Source: Alcanivorax sp.
Lineage (GTDB): Bacteria > Pseudomonadota > Gammaproteobacteria > Pseudomonadales > Alcanivoracaceae
NCBI GenBank assembly: GCA_013823245.1
Contig: PNLU01000021.1
Location: 1 to 38,850, forward strand
Direction: 5' to 3'
DNA length: 38,850 nt
The position numbers and the translations under genes were made by a program. This document shows, one piece after another, positions 15,348-22,544 of the stretch; the stretch's first letter is position 1, and each line of letters begins with the position of its first letter. The notes under the pieces are model-generated. The model was not told the origin of the DNA. It searched no databases and was given only the letters and a program-made list of their open reading frames with translations.

Positions 15348-15372
15348 AAAAAATGAACTGAGTTCACTTTTT
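15348..15372. terminator. Bidirectional terminator-like dyad
   Basis: AAAAAATGAACT-G-AGTTCACTTTTT has 11 of 12 arm bases paired, with A and T runs on its two sides, and lies between convergent genes. It overlaps the stop codon of the XRE gene at 15364. Confidence 0.5.
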
Positions 15373-15753
15373 GTGACGCTTCAGCATCTTGGCCATATCA
15401 ATCAGTATGGCGCGCTTGGCTTCCGGCAGTTCCTTGAAGTGGGGCTGCAGGCGCATCAGGTCGGCGTGCCACTCCGGGGGTGGTTTGGCGCGGCCGGGGC
15501 CGGCTTCGGTGCTTTCTTCCAGTTCCTGATACAGGCTTGATACCTGAGTGCCCAAGGCTTCTGCGATCTTTCCCAGAAACAGCACAGACGGCTTTTGCAG
15601 GCCCCGCTCGATGCGAGACAGGTTACTGGCATCGGTGCCGGCATCAAAGGCCACATCCTCCAGCGTTTCCCGGCGCGCGTCGCGGCGGCGCTTCAGGATA
15701 CGCCCGATGTGCATGTCATCGGGGCCAGGCTTGGGCTTCGGAAATTTCGTCAT
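15364..15753 (-). CDS. XRE-family transcriptional regulator
   Basis: This 129-residue protein has a Cro/C1 helix-turn-helix at about residues 17-72 (IGRILKRRRDARRETLEDVA, then TDASNLSRIERG and KIAEALG). A charged C-terminal helix follows (LPEAKRAILIDMAKMLKRHKK). Length and layout fit small phage-like repressors and stand-alone XRE regulators. The start overlaps the 3' end of the upstream gene by 38 nt and has no clear Shine-Dalgarno sequence, so translation is probably coupled to that gene. The pair lies at the edge of the toxin-antitoxin island. It could be another two-gene module or a leftover of a mobile element. Confidence 0.8.
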   Translation of the reverse strand: MTKFPKPKPGPDDMHIGRILKRRRDARRETLEDVAFDAGTDASNLSRIERGLQKPSVLFLGKIAEALGTQVSSLYQELEESTEAGPGRAKPPPEWHADLMRLQPHFKELPEAKRAILIDMAKMLKRHKK

Positions 15754-16093
15754 CGGAGAAAAGGGCCTCGAATTCTTCCTTGGTCAGACAGGCTCTGTGG
15801 CTGCTGATCAGCACCTTGGCCAGCGCCGCCAGCCGGGTTTCCAGCAGCCTGGGTGACAGTAACAGCGCCATGCTGTTGACGATGCCGCGCTGATATTCTT
15901 TCTGGATTTCCCATAGTATCTCGCGGCGCTCCATCGGGAATCGCTCGCCCAGACGGTGGTTGATAACCGCCTCGAACTCCCGTCGTGCCAGGGCCTTGCG
16001 GTCATCGTCGTCAGGATTCTCCGGCATGTGGTTGTGCAGTGCAACAATCAGCCGATCAAACTCCCCACTGGTCAAGCGTCTTCCGTGATTCAT
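15716..16093 (-). CDS. Unknown protein paired with an XRE regulator
   Basis: This is a 125-residue soluble, charged, mostly helical protein with no signal peptide or membrane segment. Visible stretches are LTSGEFDRLIVALHNHMPEN, a DDDDRK acidic turn, a basic-acidic helix (ALARREFEAVINHRLGERF) and an acidic C-terminus (EEFEALFSDDEIS). I do not recognise a family. GAGGGG lies 8 nt before the ATG. The downstream XRE gene overlaps by 38 nt, so the two proteins are made together; a toxin-antitoxin or regulator-partner role is possible but rests only on the overlap. Confidence 0.65.
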   Translation of the reverse strand: MNHGRRLTSGEFDRLIVALHNHMPENPDDDDRKALARREFEAVINHRLGERFPMERREILWEIQKEYQRGIVNSMALLLSPRLLETRLAALAKVLISSHRACLTKEEFEALFSDDEISEAQAWPR

Positions 16094-16180
16094 GGGCTAT
16101 CCCCTCTGTTTTTCAGGGAGTATTGCAAAGCGGGGGAGGCGGAAACATAGAAGTTTGGGAAAACCAGCTTTTCATAGAAT

Positions 16181-16203
16181 GGCGGCCTCGCAAGGAGGCC
16201 GCC
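16181..16203 (-). terminator. Hairpin after the flavodoxin-fold gene
   Basis: A perfect 9-bp GC-rich stem (GGCGGCCTC 16181-16189 with 16195-16203) has a 5-nt loop and lies 10 nt after the stop at 16214. There is no clear U tract. Confidence 0.6.
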
Positions 16204-16213
16204 ACAGGGTGGG

Positions 16214-16885
16214 TCAATGGATGTCTGGCAAACTGCCCCAGGCGCCGAAGGCGTAGCGGTGGTCATGGTTCTTGGGCGGGCAGTTCACAAACTCCATGTC
16301 AAACTCGCGCGGGTCCGTATACAGCAGGTAGCGGGACATCTGCTGCACAGCCTTCAGCGAGGCCCGGTAATCACGCTCCACGCCCAGTTCGCTGCCGGGC
16401 ACCTGGCTCACCAGGATCTTGCTCATGTAGCCGCCCATCCGGCGGGCATAGTCGATCATCCTGACGTCAATGCTTTTCAGGCTGTCGAGTGGGGTGTTTT
16501 CCAGTAACAAAGACAACGCCATGGGTGTAGGCCGGCGGCCATAGCCGAAGCGAAGAGGTGTGTGATGGCGCTCGCGATAACACAGGCTGCGCTGGACAAA
16601 CGCTTCCATATCGCGGGTGTGGCCTTCGGCGGTCACGCGGGAGCACAGCACGATGCCGTCGGCCTGTTCCAGATCGCGGCGGATAAAATGCTCCAGCCCG
16701 TCGCGGATGCGGCACTCTTTGGTGCCATCGCACTGACTGCAACGCACCAGATTGTCCGGGATGATTTCGGGCAGTATCCGCAGGTTGGCGTAGCAGTCTG
16801 CGGCGATGGCACCGCGCAGTGCGGCGCGGGCCATCTGCATGACGTTATCGTCGTAGCGGTCGCTGCCCATGATGACAAAAATCAT
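16214..16885 (-). CDS. Flavodoxin-fold (NADPH-dependent FMN reductase-like) protein
   Basis: This is a 223-residue protein. The opening MIFVIMGSDRYDDN, with helix ARAALRGAI, fits the phosphate-binding start of the flavodoxin/FMN-reductase fold. The block C49-x2-C52-x5-C58, then RDGLEHFIRRDLEQADGIVLCS, is the pattern of iron-sulfur flavoprotein and WrbA-like proteins ('C..C....C...DD......ADGI'). It would bind FMN and move electrons; the substrate is unknown. I chose the ATG at 16885, with AAGGGG 8 nt upstream, over one 21 nt earlier that lies inside a dyad. The dyad at 16898-16916 lies 12 nt before the start. The gene is divergent from the LysR-RND operon. The C-terminal ~90 residues look family-specific and unassigned. 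Confidence 0.65.
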   Translation of the reverse strand: MIFVIMGSDRYDDNVMQMARAALRGAIAADCYANLRILPEIIPDNLVRCSQCDGTKECRIRDGLEHFIRRDLEQADGIVLCSRVTAEGHTRDMEAFVQRSLCYRERHHTPLRFGYGRRPTPMALSLLLENTPLDSLKSIDVRMIDYARRMGGYMSKILVSQVPGSELGVERDYRASLKAVQQMSRYLLYTDPREFDMEFVNCPPKNHDHRYAFGAWGSLPDIH

Positions 16886-16897
16886 GATGTTACCCCT

Positions 16898-16916
16898 TGA
16901 TGTCATTTTGCCACTA
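16898..16916. promoter_or_regulatory. 19-bp dyad, copy 5
   Basis: TGATGTCA-TTT-TGCCACTA lies 12 nt before the flavodoxin-fold start. The sequence TGCCACTATTTTTAT that begins in its right arm is repeated at copy 6. Confidence 0.45.
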
Positions 16917-17014
16917 TTTTTATCGTTCCGAACCCTTGCTATGGTGGCGATGTCACTGGAGCGTAAGCGCCCGGCGCATCACCGCCGGATCACTCTGGCA
17001 GGCATAATAAGGGC

Positions 17015-17106
17015 GTACAATTCAGTTTAATTTTCCCCGGTTAAATTAAACTGAACGGAAGTAGCAAGCTTGCGTCGTGGTTTCCCCGGATCACGGCGTT
17101 TTTTTT
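17015..17106 (+). ncRNA. Candidate small RNA or attenuating leader upstream of lysR
   Basis: CATAAT at 17003-17008 could be a -10 box. The predicted RNA folds into a 13-bp perfect hairpin (17021-17033 with 17043-17055) and then a terminator hairpin followed by eight T. Both loops contain TTTCCCC (17032-17038 and 17081-17087), which is complementary to GGGGAAA at 17197-17203, the ribosome binding region of the downstream lysR gene. No protein-coding gene lies upstream on this strand, so the terminator would end either a short RNA or a lysR leader. The -35 box is not convincing. Confidence 0.4.
17073..17106 (+). terminator. Rho-independent terminator or attenuator before lysR
   Basis: CGTCGTG (17073-17079) pairs with CACGGCG (17092-17098), one pair being G-T, and eight T follow directly (17099-17106). 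It lies about 100 nt upstream of the lysR start. Confidence 0.65.
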
Positions 17107-17122
17107 GCTTCATTATTTATTC

Positions 17123-17141
17123 TGATGGCCAAATGCCACTA
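17123..17141. promoter_or_regulatory. 19-bp dyad, copy 6
   Basis: TGATGGCC-AAA-TGCCACTA lies 66 nt before the second lysR gene. Together with the flanking TTTTTAT it resembles copy 5 extended. Confidence 0.45.
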
Positions 17142-17207
17142 TTTTTATGGTGCTTTTTTCGCTGTTAATGTGTCGGGGGACAACACGTATAACAACGGGG
17201 AAAGGTC

Positions 17208-18137
17208 ATGTTCAGATCCTTGCCGATGTCCACGTTGCTGGCGTTCGAAAGCTACGCCCGCAACAGGAACCTGAAGGCCGCAGCGGAAGAACTGAAAGTG
17301 TCGCCCGCGAATATCCGGCATCACATCAATAACCTTGAAGAGTGGTTGGGTACGTCCACCTTTCGCCGTGAGGGTCGTCATGTCGAACTGACCGACGCCG
17401 GGCAGCAGTTCTTTCAGGCGGTGCATGCCGGGCTGGCGGAAATCAGCCAGTGTGCGCATCAGTTGCGCCCGGCACCGGATGCAAGCTCTGTGCGTGTAGA
17501 AGTGGCGCCGGCGCTGGCTGCGTTCTGGCTGGTGCCCCGGCTGGCCAGCTTCTATCGGCATCATCCTGATGTGACGCTGCATATCGGCACCGACAACAAC
17601 CAGGTCAACCTGAACCGTGAGGCCGCTATTGATGTGGCTATCCGGCTGGATATCTGCCACTCCACTGACATGACCCGGCATACGCAGCTGCCGGAGACGA
17701 TGGGGGTGTATGGCGCCCCGGATGTGGTGGCCAGCGCGCAACATGGGCGCGTGGCCCTGGTGGCGCTACAGGGGCAGCTTGGCCCATCGGCGGTGAATGG
17801 CTGGGCAGGTTGGTGCCGGCGGGCGGAGACAGACTGGTTTAGCGATCCGAACCAGAGCTGGCGTGTGTATAGCCAGGAGGCGCTGGTGTTGCAGGCTACG
17901 CTGGCCGGGCAGGGCCTGATGCTGGGCAGTTCGCTGCTGGTGGCAGACAGCGTGAAGGCCGGGCGCCTGGTGCCGTTCCGGCCTGAGGTGACGGTGCCGG
18001 GGCACAACTACGCAGTGCTGACAGCACCGGGCCGCCACCGTCACCCGCCGGTACGCGCCTTTCTGGACTGGATCGAGCACGCGCAGAGCCCGGTTGAACC
18101 CATGGACGATGGTGCATACACCCTGTTTAGCCTATAG
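17208..18137 (+). CDS. LysR-family regulator (GcvA-like), first gene of an RND efflux operon
   Basis: This 309-residue LysR protein has its winged HTH at about residues 7-66 (LAFESYARNRNLKAAAEELK, then NIRHHINNLEEWLG and LTDAGQQFF) and a GcvA-type effector domain (FWLVPRLASFYRHHPDVTLH; VNLNREAAIDVAIR). The ATG at 17208 has GGGGAAAGG directly upstream, where the two C-rich loops at 17032 and 17081 could pair. The MFP gene begins 42 nt after the stop and the RND gene follows, so it probably controls and is cotranscribed with the efflux pump. A 19-bp dyad lies 66 nt upstream. Confidence 0.85.
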   Translation: MFRSLPMSTLLAFESYARNRNLKAAAEELKVSPANIRHHINNLEEWLGTSTFRREGRHVELTDAGQQFFQAVHAGLAEISQCAHQLRPAPDASSVRVEVAPALAAFWLVPRLASFYRHHPDVTLHIGTDNNQVNLNREAAIDVAIRLDICHSTDMTRHTQLPETMGVYGAPDVVASAQHGRVALVALQGQLGPSAVNGWAGWCRRAETDWFSDPNQSWRVYSQEALVLQATLAGQGLMLGSSLLVADSVKAGRLVPFRPEVTVPGHNYAVLTAPGRHRHPPVRAFLDWIEHAQSPVEPMDDGAYTLFSL

Positions 18138-18179
18138 TGACGCCCTGTTCCGGAATGCTGTTTACGGGGTTGTCTCTGC

Positions 18180-19262
18180 ATGCGTATGTCCTTGCCGTCC
18201 CGATCTGTGTTGTTGGCTATTGGCCTGGGTGTACTGCTACTGCTGTGGCTGCTCTCCGGTGATCGTCAGCGTTTCAGCGACCATGCCCCCGACGAGGCGG
18301 AACGCGCCGAGGCTCTGCTCGCGCGTGTGGAGGTGCGTGAGCAGACGGCCGAGGCCTACGTACCCCGGCTCAAGGCGCAGGGCGAGTTGCTGCCCTGGCG
18401 CGAAGTGGCCCTGCGCGCCCGCGCGGCTGGCCAGGTGTCTGCACTGCGGGTGCGCGAAGGCAGCCGCGTCAACCGTAATGCCATTCTGATTGAACTCGAC
18501 CAGGAAGACCTGCCCGCCCGGCTGCGTCGCAGCGAGGCCGAACTGGCATCGCAGCGGGCCGAGCTGTCGGCGGCGGAGCGGTTGCAGGGGCGCCAGTTGG
18601 CTTCCGAGAACGAACTGCTGCGTCTGCGCAGCATGCTGGCGCAAGCCGAGGCCGAAGAGGCCGCGCTGCGCCAGCAGTTGGCCAACGCCCAGCCGCGGGC
18701 GCCGTTCGCCGGGGTGGTGGATCGCCTGGAGGTCGAAGAGGGTGATTTCCTGCAAGTCGGTGAGACCTTTGCCCACTTGGTAGAAGACCAGCGCCTGCGT
18801 GCCAGTGCCTGGGTCAGCCAGCGTGATATGACGGATCTGGCGCCGGGCCTGACGGCCCGCGTGACCCTGCTCGACGGCAGCGAGCTGGAAGGCGAGGTGA
18901 TCTTTGTGTCGGCGCGGGCGCAAGAAAGCACGCGCAGCTACCGGGTGGAAGTGGAAGTGCCGAACCCGGAACGACGTCGTATCGCCGGGGCCAGCGCCAC
19001 TCTGGATATCGCCTTACCTGAGCGTCAGGCTCACTCGGTATCGCCAGCGTTACTGGTGCTGGATGACGCAGGCCGTATGGCGGTGCGGCATCTGGATGAC
19101 GACGACCGCGTGCAGCTCACGCGAGTGCGTCTGTTGTCGGCCAGCAGCCGTGAGGCCTGGGTGGATGGCCTGCCCGAGCAGGTGCGGCTGATTACCGTCG
19201 GCGGTGGCTTCGTGACCGAAGGGCAGCAGGTGGAAGCGGTGAGCGAGGGCGGAGCCCGCTGA
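18180..19262 (+). CDS. RND efflux periplasmic adaptor (MFP/HlyD-type)
   Basis: This is a 360-residue membrane-fusion protein. Residues 7-26 form an N-terminal membrane anchor without a lipobox. A lipoyl/barrel-sandwich half-motif follows (RARAAGQVSALRVREGSRVN, about 81-100), then an alpha-helical coiled-coil hairpin rich in Ala, Glu and Arg (about 110-165), the second lipoyl half (RAPFAGVVDRLEVEEGDFLQ), and the beta-barrel (ARVTLLDGSELEGEV). It links the inner-membrane pump to an outer-membrane channel. The stop overlaps the permease start by 1 nt, so they are translationally coupled. No outer-membrane TolC-type gene follows, so the pump must use a channel encoded elsewhere. Confidence 0.93.
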   Translation: MRMSLPSRSVLLAIGLGVLLLLWLLSGDRQRFSDHAPDEAERAEALLARVEVREQTAEAYVPRLKAQGELLPWREVALRARAAGQVSALRVREGSRVNRNAILIELDQEDLPARLRRSEAELASQRAELSAAERLQGRQLASENELLRLRSMLAQAEAEEAALRQQLANAQPRAPFAGVVDRLEVEEGDFLQVGETFAHLVEDQRLRASAWVSQRDMTDLAPGLTARVTLLDGSELEGEVIFVSARAQESTRSYRVEVEVPNPERRRIAGASATLDIALPERQAHSVSPALLVLDDAGRMAVRHLDDDDRVQLTRVRLLSASSREAWVDGLPEQVRLITVGGGFVTEGQQVEAVSEGGAR

Positions 19263-22200
19263 TGCGAGCATTGATTCTGGCGGCCATGGACCGCTCACGC
19301 ACGACGTTGCTGACGCTGGCGTTTCTGCTGATCGCCGGGTTGGTGGCCTGGCAGGCGATTCCCAAGGAATCCAACCCCGACGTTACCATTCCCTGGATTT
19401 ATGTGGTGCTGGTGCTGGAGGGTGTGAGCCCGGAAGACGCCGAGCGTCTGCTGGTGCGCCCCATGGAGCAGGAGCTGCGTGCCATTCAGGGGGTGCGCAA
19501 GATGACGGCGCAGGCCTCGGAGGGTTACGCCTCCATCACGCTGGAGTTCGACGCCGGGTTTGATCCGCGCCGGGCGCTGGCGGATGTGCGCGAACGGGTG
19601 GACATTGCCCGCGCAAAAATTCCCGATGAAGCGGAAGAGCCGCGCGTGCGCGAGGTGAATGTCGCCCAGTTTCCGGTGTTGTCGGTGGGGCTGTCGGGCC
19701 CCTTGTCGCAGCCGGAACTGCTGATGATTGCGCGCCAGTTGCGCGAGGCGATTGAAGGCATTCCCGATGTGCTGGAAGTGGACATTGGCGGCGAGCGCGA
19801 AGACCTGCTGGAAATCGTGGTGGACCCGCTGGTGCTGCAAAGCTACGGCATCAACTTCGACACCCTGTTTAATCTGATTTCCCGCAATAACCGTCTGGTG
19901 GCGGCGGGCAGCCTGGATACCGGCGCAGGCCGGATGGCGTTGAAGGTGCCCGGCGTGATCGAGGAACTGGAAGACGTGCTCGCCATGCCGGTGAAGGTGG
20001 ACGGCGATCGCGTGGTGACTTTCGGTGATGTGGCCAATATCCGCCGTGGTTTCAAGGATGCCACTGGCTACGCGCGTATCAACGAGCAGCCTGCGGTGGT
20101 GCTGGAGATTTCCAAACGTGCTGGCGCCAACATCATCCACACCATTGATGCGGTGAAGGCGCTGCTGGACGAAGCCCGGCCGATGATGCCGGAACGGCTG
20201 GAAATTGATCTGATCATGGATCAGTCCACCGATGTGAATGATGTGCTCTCGGAGCTGCTTAACAACGTGACCACCGCCGTGGTGCTGGTGCTGATTGTGA
20301 TCGTGGCGGCCATGGGGCTGCGTTCGGCCATGATGGTGGGGCTGACGATTCCCGGTGCCTTTCTGACCGGCATTCTGTTGATCTGGCTGGTGGGTTTTAC
20401 CGCCAATATCGTGGTGCTGTTTTCGCTGATTCTGGTGGCGGGGATGCTGGTGGATGGCGCCATTGTGGTGGCCGAACTGGCAGACAGGAACCTGCGCGAG
20501 GGGCAGTCGCCCCGGGAAGCCTGGGCCAACGCGGCCATTCGTATGTCGTGGCCCATTATTGCGGCGACCTTTACTACCTTGGCGGTGTTTTTCCCGTTGC
20601 TGTTCTGGCCGGGCACGGTTGGCGATTTCATGAAGTACCTGCCCGCCACGGTGATACTGTGCCTGCTGGCGTCGCTGGCGATGGCACTGGTGTTTCTGCC
20701 CACATTAGGCCGTGTGCTCAGTACCCGCCATACCGCCGTGGAGCCGACCATCAGTGCGGGCGGGCGCCTGTATCGGCGCTGGCTGAAAAAACTGCTGCGC
20801 GCGCCGGGGCTGACACTGCTGGCCGCCATGCTGTCGGTAGGCCTGATCTATACAGCCTATGGGTTTCTTAATCACGGTGTGGAATTTTTCCCCTCTGTGG
20901 AGCCGGATTCGGCTCAACTGCTGGTGCGCGCACGCGGCGATCTGTCGGTGGATGAAAAAGACGCTATCGTGCAGCGCGTGGAGCAGCGGTTGACCGGCAT
21001 GAGCGAAGTGCGTGCCTTGTATGCACGTTCGTTTGCCGCCGCGAGCAGCCAGCAGGGTTCGGACGTGATCGGCGTGTTGCAGTTCCAGCTGATTGACTGG
21101 CATGAGCGCCGCCCGGCGCGAGCGATTCTCAACGAAATGCGAGAGCGGGTGGGCGACGTGCCCGGCGTGGTGCTGGAATTCCAGGAGCGGGAGCAGGGCC
21201 CGGCTGCGGGCAAACCCTTCCAGCTGGAAATCAGCGCGCGCGACCCGGCGCTGGCCGATCAGGCCGTGGCGCGCATTCGTGAAGAGATGGCCAGTGTCGG
21301 CGGCTTCACCGGCGTGGAAGACAACCGCAGCCTGCCGGGCGTGGAATGGCGCCTGCGCGTAAACCGCGAAGAGGCCGCGCGGTTCGATGCCGACATCACC
21401 AGCATCGGCAGTGCCGTGCAGATGATTACCACCGGTCTGCTACTGGCCACCTATCGCCCCGTGGAAGTGACCGACGAAGTGGATATCCGCGTGCGCCTGC
21501 CGGATGACTGGCGCAGCATTGATCAGTTGCAGCGGCTGACGTTGAACACCAATCGGGGCCAGGTGCCGATCAGTCATTTTGTGACGCTGGAGCCCGCGCC
21601 CAAAGTGGGCACGCTGCACCGCGTGGATGGCCGCCGGGCGATCACCCTGCAAGCGGATATCGAAGAAGGCTACCGCCTGGATGAACGGATTCGAGCCCTG
21701 CGGCCGGTGCTGCAGGACTTGCCTGAAGGCGTGATGTTGTCGTTCGCCGGTGAACAGATGGATCAGCAGGAAACAGCAGCATTCCTGGTCACGGCATTCT
21801 TCGTTGCCGTATTCCTGATGCTGATTATTCTGGTGACGCAGTTCAACAGCATCTATCAGGCGATACTGGTGTTGTCGGCCATTCTGTTTTCCACTGCCGG
21901 CATTCTGATTGGCCTGCTGGTGAACAGCCAGCCGTTCGGCATCGTGATGGTGGGCATGGGTATCATCGCCCTGGCGGGTATTGTGGTGAACAACAATATT
22001 GTATTGATCGACACCTACAATGAAATGCGCACCCGGGGATTGAGCGCGGCCGAAGCCGCGCTGGAAGCCGGCACCCTGCGTTTGCGCCCGGTGCTGCTGA
22101 CCGCAGGTACCACCGTGCTGGGGTTGATGCCCATGGTGCTGGAGATCAACGTCAACCTGTTCGAACCCAGCCTCGGCATTGGCGCACCTTCCACCCAATG

Positions 22201-22330
22201 GTGGGCGCAGCTGTCCAGCGCTATTGCCGGTGGGCTGGCATTCGCTTCTGTGCTGACACTCTTGCTGACCCCTTGCATGTTGCTGCTGGGCGCCCGGGTG
22301 GGCGAAGCCCTGCGCGGCGACGGGCAATGA
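19262..22330 (+). CDS. RND-family efflux permease (HAE1-like)
   Basis: This 1022-residue inner-membrane pump is full length for the AcrB/MexB superfamily. It has the typical N-terminal helix and porter start (PKESNPDVTIPWIYV, GVSPEDAERLLVRPMEQELR), a first block of helices from about residue 330, a second porter half, and the last helices up to about 1010. In the TM4 region the sequence is GMLVDGAIVVAE, with one Asp, where AcrB has the pair Asp407-Asp408. In TM10, AGIVVNNNIVLID has Asn where AcrB has Lys940. Such changes occur in some RND subgroups and may alter proton coupling. It works with the adaptor upstream. The substrate is not predictable from sequence. Confidence 0.93.
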   Translation: MRALILAAMDRSRTTLLTLAFLLIAGLVAWQAIPKESNPDVTIPWIYVVLVLEGVSPEDAERLLVRPMEQELRAIQGVRKMTAQASEGYASITLEFDAGFDPRRALADVRERVDIARAKIPDEAEEPRVREVNVAQFPVLSVGLSGPLSQPELLMIARQLREAIEGIPDVLEVDIGGEREDLLEIVVDPLVLQSYGINFDTLFNLISRNNRLVAAGSLDTGAGRMALKVPGVIEELEDVLAMPVKVDGDRVVTFGDVANIRRGFKDATGYARINEQPAVVLEISKRAGANIIHTIDAVKALLDEARPMMPERLEIDLIMDQSTDVNDVLSELLNNVTTAVVLVLIVIVAAMGLRSAMMVGLTIPGAFLTGILLIWLVGFTANIVVLFSLILVAGMLVDGAIVVAELADRNLREGQSPREAWANAAIRMSWPIIAATFTTLAVFFPLLFWPGTVGDFMKYLPATVILCLLASLAMALVFLPTLGRVLSTRHTAVEPTISAGGRLYRRWLKKLLRAPGLTLLAAMLSVGLIYTAYGFLNHGVEFFPSVEPDSAQLLVRARGDLSVDEKDAIVQRVEQRLTGMSEVRALYARSFAAASSQQGSDVIGVLQFQLIDWHERRPARAILNEMRERVGDVPGVVLEFQEREQGPAAGKPFQLEISARDPALADQAVARIREEMASVGGFTGVEDNRSLPGVEWRLRVNREEAARFDADITSIGSAVQMITTGLLLATYRPVEVTDEVDIRVRLPDDWRSIDQLQRLTLNTNRGQVPISHFVTLEPAPKVGTLHRVDGRRAITLQADIEEGYRLDERIRALRPVLQDLPEGVMLSFAGEQMDQQETAAFLVTAFFVAVFLMLIILVTQFNSIYQAILVLSAILFSTAGILIGLLVNSQPFGIVMVGMGIIALAGIVVNNNIVLIDTYNEMRTRGLSAAEAALEAGTLRLRPVLLTAGTTVLGLMPMVLEINVNLFEPSLGIGAPSTQWWAQLSSAIAGGLAFASVLTLLLTPCMLLLGARVGEALRGDGQ

Positions 22331-22344
22331 TCGACCGGCTGTAG

Positions 22345-22387
22345 GCTGGGCTGAGCAAAGCGAATCGGACTGACGCACCAGCCCAGC
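22345..22387. repeat. Intergenic palindromic repeat
   Basis: GCTGGGCT (22345-22352) pairs with AGCCCAGC (22380-22387). The preceding TGTAG and inner GAGC.AAGCG bases resemble the 'GTAGG-TGGG-..-CCCA' intergenic repeats common in proteobacteria. It lies after the RND stop and may end the transcript. Confidence 0.5.
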
Positions 22388-22544
22388 ACCCCGCCAACGC
22401 AATCTTCAAACCCAGCCATGTCGAAAAACACGCTGCCCGAGCGATAATGCGGCATGGCTCGAATAACAACACCGCCCCGCTTGACCTGAACTATGGTTGA
22501 GGCCTTAGCTTGCGGCTGCATCTTGACTCTTGCAGGAGTTCTAC

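Noticed and set aside
16985-17060. The 13-bp inverted repeat at 17021-17055 as a phage or integron attachment site
   Set aside because: No integrase gene or tRNA is nearby, and the terminator directly after it explains it better as RNA structure.
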